The notes: generated from the letters alone by a model not told the origin. A stretch of DNA of 64,000 nucleotides from Piezodorus guildinii (GCA_023052935.1 CM041294.1:150126899-150190898), one strand, 5' to 3'. Counted from the stretch's first letter, positions 10,219 to 20,954 are shown. A program made the numbers and translations.

Positions 10219-11067
10219 ATGATACAAGACAGTCCTCAATTCGAGGATGAAGAGATCTTGATGTACAGATAGTGTTGTTGTTTTTTTGTTTTTTTACCCT
10301 CTGGTTTTATTTTTACACAAAATACAAATACAACTATAATATGTACACATGTCAAATTTTGTCCTTCTATTACCCAAAGGTATTCTAAGGAGGATTGCTA
10401 TATGCGCTGCATGCACTTACTGCCTTTATTTATCAATTGCAAAATGGGAGGAACAATTCTTCAGGGTTTTGACAATAAATTGAGTTCAGACATAGCCCGA
10501 ACTCCTTCCCTCGGCGACAACGTCAACGAGAGGTAGTGACCCAGGCTTGGGTGGTGGGGTGACATCAGAAAACAATGGATTAACACAGGCCTTCAGCCCA
10601 TCAAAAAATTTAATGTGCCTCCGGCTGATATATTCAGGCACTGTTGGCAATACTAAATCCTGATGTAGGATATGGTTTTTGGCCCTCTGTAAGTTGGCAC
10701 CTCTGACAAGGATGGAGTTCTGGAACGTCTGTATACAGATAGTGAAAAATTCGTATGTCCTAAGAAGTATGCGAAAAGAGTCGACCCTCGGCTGGAGAAA
10801 AGAAATCAAATAGACGTTGCAAACCGATTCGATGTATTAAATAATGTCCCAGTCGAAGTTACTAACAGTACTCCTCATGTTAACAATACAACTAGTAATT
10901 CCATAAAATCTAACAAACCACCCCCAATTGTTATTGAGACCGAATTCTCGCCCCTAGAGCTATTAAACGAGTTCAAGAGGAATTCCATCGAAAACATATT
11001 ACTAAGGCGAATATCTCTCACCAGAGTATATAATAAGGACTTATATTTACGCTTCAGTAATACTTAA
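10219..11067 (+). pseudogene. LINE ORF1 (gag-like) relic, split by another LINE
   Basis: An open frame at 10738-11067 (no ATG) encodes about 109 residues. It includes 'NRFDVLNNVP', 'SNKPPPIVIE' and an 'EFKRN..ENILLRR' block. The NRF..L and KPPPI motifs are characteristic of the ORF1 (gag-like) proteins of jockey-type LINEs, upstream of the Cys-His knuckles. A preceding piece from an ATG at 10219 (MIQDSPQFEDEEILMYR) lies on the other side of a 465-bp insertion bounded by TACAGATAGTG. The two pieces are one frame apart, so a small indel also exists. The part after residue ..LRFSNT is missing. Confidence 0.65.
10271..10735 (-). mobile_element. Jockey-like LINE 3' end, copy 2, with target duplication
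   Basis: Antisense 5'-truncated LINE. On the minus strand it encodes 'LHQDLVLPTVPEYISRRHIK' and '..FFDGLKACVNPLFSD..', the usual C-terminal end of jockey reverse transcriptase ORFs. It continues through an AATAAA signal into an A-rich tail (10271-10300). The plus-strand sequence TACAGATAGTG occurs immediately on both sides (10260-10270 and 10735-10745), the target-site duplication expected of target-primed reverse transcription. It disrupts the ORF1 relic. Confidence 0.8.
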
Positions 11068-12727
11068 TCTAAACTTAAACATAACACGAAAATTTTAATT
11101 ACCTATTTACATTTAACATACATTTATTTATTTGTTTAATATATTATTTTCCAAATAACCCTCATCGAGCTATCAAAAGTAACCTTAATTTGAGATTTAG
11201 GTTTTAGTATTAGGTTAAGGTTCTACTTAAACCAAAAGGTGAGCCCCATAACCTCATTATAGATTCATAGAAGATAATTATATATTACAGAGATTATAGA
11301 GATATCTGAAATCCTTAAAATGCATAAATGCAGAAAAAGAAGAAAATTCAAAAAACTAAGGTTTTAAAAAGAGCTAACAAAAGGGGCTAACTATGAAAAA
11401 AAAAAGTATTGACTTAACATAAAACTTCTATCATTGATTAAAATGACCGATGACTTGATTACATAGTAAAATTCATTTATCTCGGTCAGAGATGAATAGG
11501 TTCTTTCTGGATTCATAGAATCTTACTTCATTTTCAACTCTCCAAACAACTTAGCAATACTATTTTCATACCAAACTGCTCATGTATTCATACGAAAGAT
11601 GGAGCTGAACAAAAGACATTTGAAATGAAAGGCTTTTATCCTATCGAATTGCTGAAAGTAAGTAATAGAAAGGAGAAATAGAACTCCAATGAAAAAGCTA
11701 TTTTCAAACTAAACTGCTAAGTTCACATTTCATAAATCGTTATTCAAGAAAACTAGACGGAATTCAATACCAGTTGAATACTCTTTGTTAACATAACTTA
11801 CTTCATGGTGTGTACTCAATTCGTTAAAAGAGTTAATTTATGTTGTAAAGGTCTAATAAAAATACCCTTAATCGATTCATTATACGCGATATGTCAAGTA
11901 TGAAATAAGGTCGCCTTCATGAAGAAAAACGTTACAAGGTAACACTTAATTTGATATTTGTTAAAACGAACAATTATTTTAATATTTATTATATCACAAA
12001 TATATTACGAAAAAATCTACGTGTGCGTTGATCGATTGTAATTGGTTACTATTCATTGTTTTCATTCTGTATTTTTACTTTATATCTGTATATAGTTTTA
12101 TATAGTGTACATAACATGATGTACCAAAATATACCAGTCTTTTCATTTAAACCATAAAAGATAAACATTAAATACAAACATTCTCATTGAAAATGAAATA
12201 ATAACTATGACAAGTATAAGTCAGTATTTTATCCATCACTAAGTTGTGACGTTTTTTGTTTTAAAAGGCCACATTTATTGAGCGTTTGTTGAGCGCTTAT
12301 TTGATTGTTCTGAAAAATGTAATTAGATTTTCGAAATCTCTGGAAGATTGATTTATTGGTAGTTATAACTTAGGTAGAGAAGAAAACGTAAGAAAAAGAG
12401 AGTTTGACGTCAGAAAACATTTTCTTTCGCCGTAGCTGCTATTCCCCGATAAAACTAAAGAAATTCCGATGGCATTTAGAAGTTTTCTGGAAGAGAAATC
12501 TCCTAAGAAGTTATACTGGAGAAGGATCAATAGCTCGGTCTGTTGCACCTCTAGCCTTTCTGTTCCATTCAATCTGCCTGCTACAGTTTCAGGAACACTT
12601 GTATATCCTGGTTAGCAAGAATGCAAGTGCAGCGGTACTCCATCTATCAAAAATCATGGGATAAATCCTGTAAATAACATTTGATTTCAAACAGCTGAAT
12701 TAATATCTTTTCTAACTTATGAATGAG
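11068..12727. other. AT-rich intronic stretch, no gene seen
   Basis: No coding or repeat structure recognised. A GTAACC/GGTTAAGG-rich part lies near 11170-11240. Short open frames at 12363-12664 overlap on both strands and look like chance. Confidence 0.4.
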
Positions 12728-12862
12728 AGCGGCGTGATCTAGGGGATAGAGCACTAGTCTACTAATCTCCGGGTACTAAGTTCGAATCCGGGCTTTGGCG
12801 GAATATTCTATAGAAGAGGCAGACCCAGCCTATATAGAGTGTTTAACCAAATAATTGGCAGG
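12728..12862 (+). repeat. tRNA-headed SINE, family B
   Basis: tRNA-like head on the + strand: an A-box-like GATCTAGGGGATAGAGCA (12738-12755) and a B box GTTCGAATCCGGGC (12782-12795). A tRNA-unrelated body runs to about 12862. It lacks a full cloverleaf, so a SINE head is likelier than a working tRNA gene. It abuts a GATTA tract. Confidence 0.6.
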
Positions 12863-12889
12863 AGATTAGATTAGATTAGATTAGATTTT
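12863..12889. repeat. (GATTA)n pentanucleotide tract
   Basis: About five GATTA units. On the minus strand this is a (TAATC)n tail directly after the 3' untranslated end of the LINE at 12890-15360, so it is probably that LINE's 3' terminus rather than an independent microsatellite. Confidence 0.75.
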
Positions 12890-13252
12890 CATTGTCTTAG
12901 GGCCTGAGGCCCTTTCTTACAGACAAAGTAATAATTTTTACAATAATTAATGTGCCAAAAAAAAAAAGAAAAAAAAAAGACAGTTTTAAACAATACATAT
13001 ATAACCCTTTTTTCTTTTTTTTTTCTTTTTAAATAAACATAAAACAGTAAATATTTTAAACTATACAAAAAGAAAATATTAATTATAATAAACAAAATTT
13101 ATGTAGACTATTTAAAATAAAATAAAATAAATATTAATGATAATAATAACTAACACTGAGGGAAGAGATTAAGGAAAAACAATCAAATAAAGTAAAAGGA
13201 ACAAAGGGATATTGGAAAGGGAAAGGAAGCATCTCCATGTTTTTTCAGAGCC

Positions 13253-15340
13253 TCAAGGTGCACTCGACGAATCTGCCTCAAAGAATAGTCGAAGGCAAGC
13301 CTTACGGAAAGAGGATGAAAACCTGACTTCCACCGGTAGCTGGTTGAGCTCTCTCGCTGCCGCGGCGTGGAAAGAATTCCTCAAGGCCTCAGTTCTGCAA
13401 GCAGGTAACTGGAATACGCCCTGCAACCTCTCACTCCGCACCTCAACAAACTCACGCCTTAGGATTTCTGGAACTCCGGTATCAAGCACTTTACGGGCTA
13501 GGCACATTAAATTGAGGCGGCGATATTCTTTAGCTCGAAGCCAACCTAACTCCTTTATAAGTGGACTTATATGTTGGTCCCTTTTAATACCAAATATAAA
13601 TCGGATAGCTGCGTTGAGCGCTCTCTGTATCCTGTAGTCCTCAGCCTCCGATATATCTATATACACGGAGTCACAATACCATATTAGTGGGCGTACCAGT
13701 GCTGAGATTATTTTTCGCTTGGCATCGGCTGGCAATAGCCGTTTCCACCGTGAGAGGGAATGCAAGACACCGTAGACTCGACTCACCACCAGTCCAGCAT
13801 GATCGCGCCAAGACAAGGATGTGTTAATAATCACACCTAGGAGTTTCATTTTGTCACAACGTGGGACAACCTGATCGTGAATCACCAGTGGAGGCAGCGC
13901 GATGTCTTTTTCAGCCTTTACTACCAGTTTTGGGCTGCCAATCAGCATCCAGCGAGACTTCCGGGCGTTGAGGTGAAATCTATTAGTGCGGGCCCAGAGC
14001 TGAACCCGGTCTAGATCATCATTAACCCGCTGCAGGGTAGAGACCATATCCTCAGGCAACGCAGATGCCCAAATACATATATCATCAGCAAACATATGAA
14101 TTCTGCAATGCCTGAGTGTATGAGCTATATCGTTGACATAACCCAGGAATAGTAGTGGTCCCAGAACCGAACCCTGTGGTACACCACAGCTACATTCCAT
14201 CTATCCAGACACGTCACTTATAGTCTTTACTTGCTGTAGTCGTCTAGTAAGGTATGACTTGAGCCATTGCAAGACTGGTTCACCGACACCAAAGCTACCG
14301 AACATCTTTAAAAGCGTGGCATGGTCGACCGAATCGAAAGCCCTTGTAAAATCTAATGATGTGAATACAGTTATCATTCGATCGTCCATAGCTCTTCTTA
14401 TATCAGTTAAAATTGTGTGAAGTGCAGTGCAAGTGCTGTGTCCTTGTCTGAATCCCGATTGGTGTGGTGACAATAAATAGTTGTCCTCCAGGAATTTTCT
14501 CAGATCCCTCTCAACTATCCTTTCAAGAATTTTGGATAGAACAGGCAAGACTGCGATCGGGCGGTAATCTGATGGTTCTTTAGGCTTTGACTTTTTAGGA
14601 ATCGGTCTGACGATAGCTCGTTTCCACGCATCAGGAAACCTGTATTGCCGCAAGGATGCATTTAAAATATTGGCAATCACTTTATTGTTATTAACCTTGC
14701 CTAACATAGCTTTAGATATTCCATCGTCACCAGTCGCACCAGAATTTACCCTACTCAAACTCCAGGCCACATCTTCTTCGCAGATCTCTTCAAACATGAG
14801 GTCATCAACATGTTCATTAGTAGGTAAACATATATTAATCTGTTGCCCTTGGTCAAGAGGGTGAGATGCAAAGAACTGGTTTAGATCATCAAGGTTACAT
14901 TGGACATCTTCTTCATTTTTCTTTGTTTCGATGATTCTATGGTTCCTTAATAGTTTCCACACCTCGGCGGGAGCACAACCGTTTAAACTTTCAGACAGGC
15001 ACTTTCTTTTGGCGTCTCGCACAGCTGTCTTTACCTGATTTTTATAGCGCCGGTACTGCGTCAAGTCTTCAATGGAACCACCTCTTGTCAACATCCAGAA
15101 AAAGAAGTCTCTTTTAGCCATCAAGGATTTGATATTCCCAGACATCCAGGGAGAGGGTCTTGTTTTTCGCCTTTTGTAGGTCTTCAATGGAGCGTGCCTG
15201 TCGAAGAGCTCATTAAGTTTTGTTGTGAATATTTTGACCTTATCATTGACATCGTGGCTGTCAAACAACTCAGACCAGTCAATCGTCGTGACATCCAGTT
15301 TAAAAACCTCTTGAGACCTCATTGCACGGCTGTTGGACAT
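13253..15340 (-). pseudogene. LINE reverse transcriptase, interrupted by one UAG
   Basis: A single continuous frame of about 695 codons broken only by TAG at 14201-14203. Order on the minus strand: a Lys-rich linker between endonuclease and RT; 'PSDYRPIAVLPVLSKILERI'; 'QSGFRQGHSTCTAL'; palm motif A 'LDFTRAFDSVD' (Asp near residues 330 and 335); the stop; motif B 'CGVPQGSVLGPLLF'; the active site 'MFADDICIW'; 'LLGVIINTSLSW'; and a thumb and tail region ending ..EADSSSAP. Both catalytic Asp residues of FADD are present. The stop lies between motifs A and B, so neither half would be an active enzyme. Because the rest is open, the lesion is recent, or the copy is one of many with private mutations. 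Confidence 0.85.
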
Positions 15341-15369
15341 TTAAACAGTACGTATTCTATATATATATA

Positions 15370-16080
15370 ACAAAACTGAAATAATGTCAATTAGGGAGCC
15401 AAAAGAAATAAATAAATACTCCTTAGAATATGTAGACGAATATGTGTATCTAGGCCAGCTGGTGCCCTTCTCGGATAGAGCAACAAAAGAAGTACAGAAG
15501 AATCGCAATGGGATGGAACAAGTTTTGGTCACTGAGGCACATAATGAAAGGAGATTTAGATGTAGATCTTAAAAGGCAGACCTTTGATAGCTGTATCCTC
15601 CCAGTAGTGACAAATGGTTCTCAAACTTGGTCGTTAACTAAGGCCCTCGAGAGAAAGATCCAAGTGTGGCAGAACAGTATTGAGAGGAGTATTATGAAGG
15701 TAAAGAAAAGAGACAAAATAAGATGCACTAAACTAAGGAAAGAAACAGGCTTCAAAGATACAAGTTTACAGTTGAGGAAAATTAAATGGAAATGGGCTGG
15801 TCACCTCTTACGTAGCAACGATGTTAGGTAGCCGAAAATAACAACCGAGTGGACGCCATATGATCTAAAAAGGAAGATAGGCAGACCAGTGAAGAGATGG
15901 TGCGATGTATTGAGGCTGACGATGGGACCCCTCTGGTGGAGAGACGCTAAAGACAGGGTTATATGGAAAAGAAGTGGACAGAGCTCACGGACCCCGGTTC
16001 TCAACAGGGCTAGTCACCCAGAGAAGTGCTGACTACTACTCCCTCACGGGAAGGCCTGTGCAGGAAGAAAGACATAGGAG
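15370..16080 (+). pseudogene. RTE-like LINE 3' fragment
   Basis: Reverse transcriptase C-terminal region on the + strand. It begins 'YVDEYVYLGQLVPFSDRATK' and, after a one-base shift near 15500, continues with 'MGWNKFWSLRHIMKGDLDVD'. Next come 'FDSCILPVVTNGSQTWSLTK' and 'KWKWAGHLLRSNDVR', and a tail of the GRPVKRWCDVLRL type after a stop (15829-15831). The VYLG, TWSLT and WAGHL motifs are those of the RT-to-C-terminus segment of RTE-group LINEs. It is truncated at its 5' side where the antisense jockey-like LINE begins. Confidence 0.8.
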
Positions 16081-16744
16081 AAGAAGTGTATAATAGTGTA
16101 TGTGTGTGTGCGTATCCATGTAGATATGCATGCTATTTTATATTAGTAGTTATAAAAATAAAAACCATTTGTACATATGTAACTACTTATTTTGTATGAT
16201 AAAGGCTATTTCATTTCATTCTATATATACTGAGCCCAAGACGCTTCATGGGTTGAGGGGAAAAGGTTTTGTTTTTTTTCTTACTTATAAATATTAAACT
16301 ACCAAAACGTGTAAAGAAACTAAACACCGATAGTAGTCCAATAAAATGACATTAGTTCAGGAGGTCCTTGTAATTTAAAAAAATAAATAAAACCTAACAG
16401 GATTATCACTAATCAAAGAGAAATGGTCTAATTCTAATTATATTAGTTTAGAAGGCTAGAGCTTAAGAGAAGAAGAATCATAGAGTGCGTAAATCTAACC
16501 AGACGTATCTCCACGTTTCTATTTGTAGGTAAGTTGTGATAACCCGGTAGCTAATTTTGATGTTTTACATTTTGAACTAGAATTCTGTCTATATTGCTGT
16601 AATCTCTAGTGTTACGTTTCTCCATAGGAAGCCTTATCAACAAAATTTTACATTTAATTTTATATATGACAACTGTCGTAATGGAATAAATTTAAAAAAG
16701 GACTTTTTTTAAAAAAATAAAAAAAAATGATAATTTTTAACATA
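16081..16744. other. Unassigned AT-rich sequence
   Basis: A short TG-rich run (16098-16112) probably belongs to the preceding LINE tail. The remainder shows nothing recognisable. Confidence 0.4.
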
Positions 16745-17510
16745 GTGAGTGAAAACAGACGACACTGCTGATGAAGCGGTGAAACAGTAATTAAGCCTTT
16801 ATTTAATGAGAAAAAAACCGCTGAAAATTATTATATTTGTTTAGTAAGTTGCAGCATTTATTCTTTAATTAACGCTTATTTATCATACAAAATTCGGTGC
16901 ATTTTTGGATTCGGTGGATATTGAAGGATTAGATAAATAGCAATAGGCATATAGATATTGTACATAGCGAGCTGATTTCTATAAGATTTAAATTGTAAAT
17001 AATTCATTATCTATTTTCATTTTTTTTTTTTTTTTTTTTTGCACTGCTGTTATTTTAATTTTTTTATTTAAATTTGATTATTTATGTTTACATACTCTTA
17101 TTTAAAATATGTTATTTTCTTTTCTTTTTTGATTTTTCTGGAATTTTTTCTTAATATTAACACTTAAATGAGCACACCTTAACTTCCTTTTGTTAATTAT
17201 GTATTTTATTTCATAACCATTTACATCATCTATCAACGTTTCAGGGTTATGAAATGGTTATGAAATAAAATAAATAATTAACAAAAGGAAGTTAAAGTGT
17301 GCTTATTTAAGTGTTAAAATATGTTATAACACATATTATGTAACATATGAAATATAATAATAATACACGTTGTAATGCAAGATGGTACGCGTAGATATAA
17401 ATGCACCCATTGCAGGATTACTGTAATGTAAAAAAAAAAAAAAAAAGTCTTACTTATCACACCAATATTGTTTCACCACTTCATCAGTAGTGCCGTCTGT
17501 TTTCACTGAC
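16745..17510. mobile_element. Fold-back element F1 (nested inverted repeats)
   Basis: The outer arms are GTGAGTGAAAACAGACGACA.. at 16745-16788 and its diverged reverse complement at 17466-17510. Each contains a CTGATGAAG.GGTGAAACA block. Inside lies a strong hairpin with arms at 17159-17222 and 17252-17315 (about 64 bp, few mismatches) around a 29-bp loop containing AACGTTTCAGGG. There is no coding content. It is a non-autonomous fold-back or MITE-like insertion of unknown family. Confidence 0.65.
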
Positions 17511-18707
17511 TTTGTCACAAATTACAAATTTTATTTTTAAAACATCTTTTTATCTTGTGTATTATCTTTAAAGAACTATATTAGGGGGTAACTGGTAATA
17601 AAGATATTTTTGATATTTATTTATTAATTAATTCGGCCTGAAGGATTGTTTGTAATTTGTTATTGCGGTTCTACATATCTTGGAACGTAAGCTCTCAAAT
17701 TTTGAGTGAGGGTAATTTTTTTTTTTTTTTTTTATGGCCCATTACAAATGTTCATTATTGCAAATAATAAACCAAAAACAACATTTATAAAATAAGATAT
17801 GTTAAAGTCCTTATTTGTGTCCTGTCAAACTATTTCAATCAGAATGAAAATTATATGTTATTAAAGTCCATTAAATATAAAAATAAATTCAGCGAGTTTA
17901 ATGTAAATCGATTGAGTCGTCCCTCAAAATAATTTTTTTTTTTTTTAAATTAACAGAATAAAAAGTGAAAATTTAAACTTAGTAATTTACTGATCGATAT
18001 GAAATAAAATATTGAATGACTTTAAATTTGTGATAACTATTAAACAAATATAAACATTTTACTAACACGTAGTTAAAATAATCCCTATCGGACCATATTG
18101 CTAAGCTCAAAATTTATCCCAAAGAGACAGGAGTTTCTTAATGAAAGGCCAAGAATTAGTTTAAACAATTAGAGATAACGACCCTTGACGACGTGGAGGG
18201 AGGAGAAGGGGATGGAGAGGGAGAGAAGGGAGGGGGAAATAAAGATTAGTAAAAAATTGCGACTCGTGATTACTCCATTGATTACCCCAGCCCCACTTTG
18301 GCCTAATTTGCATCTTAACGTGTTAGCACAATTTAGTAATCTTTTCGTCCCTCTTTATTTATCTTCACCAATTGTCAACTTCCAGTATTTTTTTTTTTTT
18401 TTAAATGCTGATTTAATACAGAAGAGGAGGAAGCAATTAATCAATTTTCTCTTAATTTTAATCTAATTATGACCTTTTTTTTTTGTTACAATATTAATTT
18501 TTACCTGTCAATAAGGCCTTTTTTTTCCTAAAAGTTAATAAGTCTTAGAAAGGGTAGCAAGAACGGGTTACTTCGTGAGAAAAAGTCAATATAAATTGTA
18601 AGACTAATGGGAAATATTGATAGTCCTAGAGGGCAGCGATTTCTGGCTATGAACCTTACCGCTTTGACGCACTTTTTCGAGATAAAACTCTGAACTAGGG
18701 TTCACTT
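17511..18707. other. AT-rich stretch with a repeat B fragment
   Basis: Around 17820-17920 the sequence resembles repeat B in reverse (CCTGTCAAACTATTTCAATC and following). A purine-rich run (GGAGAGGGAGAGAAGGGAGG) lies at 18213-18232. No gene seen. Confidence 0.45.
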
Positions 18708-18775
18708 GTTGTGTAATGGCTAGTATAACAGCATTTTATGCCATCCGTTGCGGGTTCAAACCTGACAGGTGAGAC
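18708..18775 (+). repeat. tRNA-like SINE head fragment
   Basis: Contains an A-box-like TGTAATGGCTAGTATAACAG (18712-18731) and a B box GGGTTCAAACCTG (18751-18763), then stops at the 3' end of an antisense LINE. It may be a truncated SINE head; the TGGCTAGTATAACAG core resembles family A's head. Confidence 0.5.
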
Positions 18776-19033
18776 TAAGAATGGCCTTCTTCACTAGCTT
18801 TCTCCAGTCATTCCTGTCTTGTGTAGCTGTCGTCCAGTTGTTGACTCCCAGGATATCCCTTGCTTCCGACCGTCTAAGTTTCGGTCTCCCTCTTCTTCTG
18901 GTGCCATGGAGAGGTTCAGTAAAGACGGCCTTAGGGATCGTCTCGCCCTCCATTCTAGCCAAATGACCAGCCCACAGCACTCTGTCAAGCTTCAAGGTCA
19001 TAACGACATCATTATACTTAAAACATATATATA

Positions 19034-20319
19034 TCGGGCTGATGCGAAATTAATGCAGGTTTCCTCTATTGCAATATCTTAATTCCAATTGTGTAAACAA
19101 AGCTAATCCTAACATTGATCATTATTATACCAAAACAAACCTTATCTAATACCCTCTCTTTCACCATGAATTTGTTTAGTAAAATCGTTTTGTTCAGTGT
19201 GTTCAAAGGTCTTGAATCGAAAATGTCAAAGTGCGAATTTCGTCAAATTTATTTTTACGAATTTAAATTAGGGCGCAGCGCTGCGCAAACGGCTCGTAAT
19301 ATTAATGAAGTGTGGGGTCAGGGGGCTATTAATGAGTGCACGGTGCAGCGTTGGTTCCAGAAGTTTCGCAGAGGAGATTTCGACCTCGAAGACAAGGAAG
19401 GTCGGGGCCGTCATCTTGCTCTGGACAACGACCAGCTGAGGTCAAAAGTGGAAGAAGACCCAACCAAAACCACACGAGAAATGGCGGCGGAACTCGGTGT
19501 GAACCAATCCACAGTTGTACGCCACTTGGAAGCAATTGGTAAGGTAAAAAAGTTGGCCAAGTGGGTGCCACACCAATTAAACGACCACCAAAAAAATCGC
19601 CGCTTTGAAATCTGCTCCATGCTTGTGACACGCAATAAAAATGATCCATTTCTCGATCGCATTGTGACGTGCGATGAAAAATGGATCTTATACGACAACA
19701 GAAGGCGTTCTAGCCAATGGCTGGGCAAAGATGAACAACCAAAACCTTTCCCGAAGCCCAACCTGCACCCAAAAAAGGTTATGGTCACAGTTTGGTGGTA
19801 TAATGCTGGTGTTATTCACTACAGCTTTCTCAATCGAGGTGAGACTATAACTGCTGACAAGTACTGTCAAGAAATTGACAGCATGAATCAAAAATTGCAA
19901 CGTCTTTGCCCAGCATTGATGAATCGGAAGGGGCCGATCCTGCTCCACGATAACGCCAGACCACACATTGCACAACCAACGCTTCGACGACTGCACGAGT
20001 TGGACTACGAAGTTCTCCAACATCCGCCTTATTCACCTGACCTCTCTCCTACAGACTTCCACTTTTTCAGGCATCTGGACAACTTTTTGAGGGAGAAAAA
20101 TTTTCAAAACCAGGACGACATTGAAAATTCTTTTCGTGATTTCATTAAGTCCAGGGATTCGGATTTTTTTTCTGGTGGAATAAGAAAGCTTGTTGAACGT
20201 TGGCAAAAGTGCATTGATTCAGATGGAAATTATTTTGATTAAATATATATGGTTAAAGTAAAGATATGGCGTATTTACAATACCTACTAAAAACCTGCAT
20301 TAATTTCGCATCAACCCAA
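19034..20319 (+). mobile_element. Complete mariner element
   Basis: 1286-bp element flanked by TA (19032-19033 and 20320-20321). The terminal inverted repeats read TCGGGCTGATGCGAAATTAA at the left and TTGGGTTGATGCGAAATTAA at the right (reversed), both continuing TGCAGGTTT. Length, TIRs and transposase are all those of the mariner family. TIR and protein closely resemble the group that contains human Hsmar1 (cecropia subfamily), from recollection of that family. The two ends differ at positions 2 and 6. Confidence 0.92.
19223..20242 (+). CDS. Mariner transposase, apparently intact
   Basis: Cut-and-paste transposase that would bind the TIRs and excise and reinsert the element at TA sites in the nucleus. 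The ATG at 19223 gives 339 residues, close to the 340-350 usual for mariner; the frame is open further upstream, but MSKCEFRQIYFYEFKLG matches the family start. An N-terminal double helix-turn-helix (about 1-110) is followed by the linker WVPHQL (114-119) and the catalytic domain. Catalytic Asp are D151 (VTCDEKW), D243 (LLHDNARPH) and D278 (YSPDLSPTD). D243 and D278 are separated by 34 residues, the D,D34D signature. No stop or frameshift is seen, so it could be active. It sits within an antisense LINE relic. Confidence 0.93.
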   Translation: MSKCEFRQIYFYEFKLGRSAAQTARNINEVWGQGAINECTVQRWFQKFRRGDFDLEDKEGRGRHLALDNDQLRSKVEEDPTKTTREMAAELGVNQSTVVRHLEAIGKVKKLAKWVPHQLNDHQKNRRFEICSMLVTRNKNDPFLDRIVTCDEKWILYDNRRRSSQWLGKDEQPKPFPKPNLHPKKVMVTVWWYNAGVIHYSFLNRGETITADKYCQEIDSMNQKLQRLCPALMNRKGPILLHDNARPHIAQPTLRRLHELDYEVLQHPPYSPDLSPTDFHFFRHLDNFLREKNFQNQDDIENSFRDFIKSRDSDFFSGGIRKLVERWQKCIDSDGNYFD

Positions 20320-20638
20320 TAGTTCATTATTGGTCCGCCTTCTCCAATGTTTTTTAAAATGTACTCCTCAAAAAATTCGTCGATATATTTTTTTCTCAAT
20401 TATTAGTAGGTCCTACTCCGCCCCTTGCAAATGGTCTGTGTTTCTGACCCATACAATAGGACTGGGCGAACCAACGTCTTATACAGATCTGCCTGGCTAG
20501 TAGCCAGGAGGTGAACTCTCTCCAGAGGGCAAAGTAGCACCTGTTTGCCATCAAAATCTTTGTCTCACCTTTACCATTGGTGCAAGAAGTGAATTGGACC
20601 AATTTTTCAATATTAGAGGAGCTAATATTAAATAAAAA

Positions 20639-20950
20639 TCGTTATTTTGAGAGAAAATCACAATAAGGTGCAAAATGAATGGTGAAACCTACAACTAACA
20701 GTCAGCCCAATTTTAGTAAAAAAAGTTGCTCTAACATCTCGGGCCTATGTTTGTCTTAAATATGAAATTTTAATTTCGTACAAATTTTTGTTTTCGTACT
20801 AGACTTGCCACACACACCTTTTTGCAGGACTTAGTAATTTGAACTCAGGATACCCTAAACCATTTATTTCCGATAGAAACTCTAATTCGAAAGTTTAAGC
20901 GATTGAAATACTTTTTCTTACAATGTATTCCATTTATATTACTTTCACTT
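20639..20950 (-). repeat. Repeat B, reverse copy
   Basis: Reverse-oriented partial copy, with 'AAATATGAAATTTTAATTTCGT' equivalent blocks (20757-20780), the 'CACACACACC' segment and 'GGACTTAGTAATTTGAACTC' (20827-20846). It ends near ACTTTCACTTACGTG, beside a TA microsatellite. Confidence 0.6.
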
Positions 20951-20952
20951 AC

Positions 20953-20954
<2 letters not shown>

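Larger units (their letters stand above)
12863..15365 (-). mobile_element. 5'-truncated jockey/CR1-group LINE
   Basis: Antisense non-LTR retrotransposon of about 2.5 kb. It comprises a reverse transcriptase frame (15340-13253), about 360 bp of AT-rich 3' UTR and a (TAATC)n tail. The endonuclease and ORF1 are absent, so the copy is 5'-truncated near 15345-15365. There it abuts an unrelated RTE-like LINE fragment on the + strand. The clade is uncertain: the RT motifs fit the jockey superfamily, while a short tandem tail is unlike the poly(A) of true jockey. Confidence 0.8.
18756..20602 (-). pseudogene. RTE-like LINE relic split by a mariner
   Basis: Two antisense LINE pieces lie on either side of the mariner at 19034-20319. 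The right piece (20602-20322) reads '..ANRCYFALWREFTSWLLARQ' and continues to a decayed 'IYRRIF' block and 'KKHWRRRTNNEL'. The left piece (19031-18756) reads 'YNDVVMTLKLDRVLWAGHLA', 'GRPKLRRSEARDILGVNNW' and 'DRNDWRKLV'. Together they give the normal order of the C-terminal region of an RTE-group reverse transcriptase ORF. The frame runs through the junction once the mariner and one TA copy are removed. Stops elsewhere show the LINE was already dead or has decayed. Confidence 0.8.

Noticed and set aside
12728..12800. Functional tRNA gene
   Set aside because: A and B boxes are present but acceptor and anticodon stems do not pair cleanly by eye, and a SINE-like body follows.
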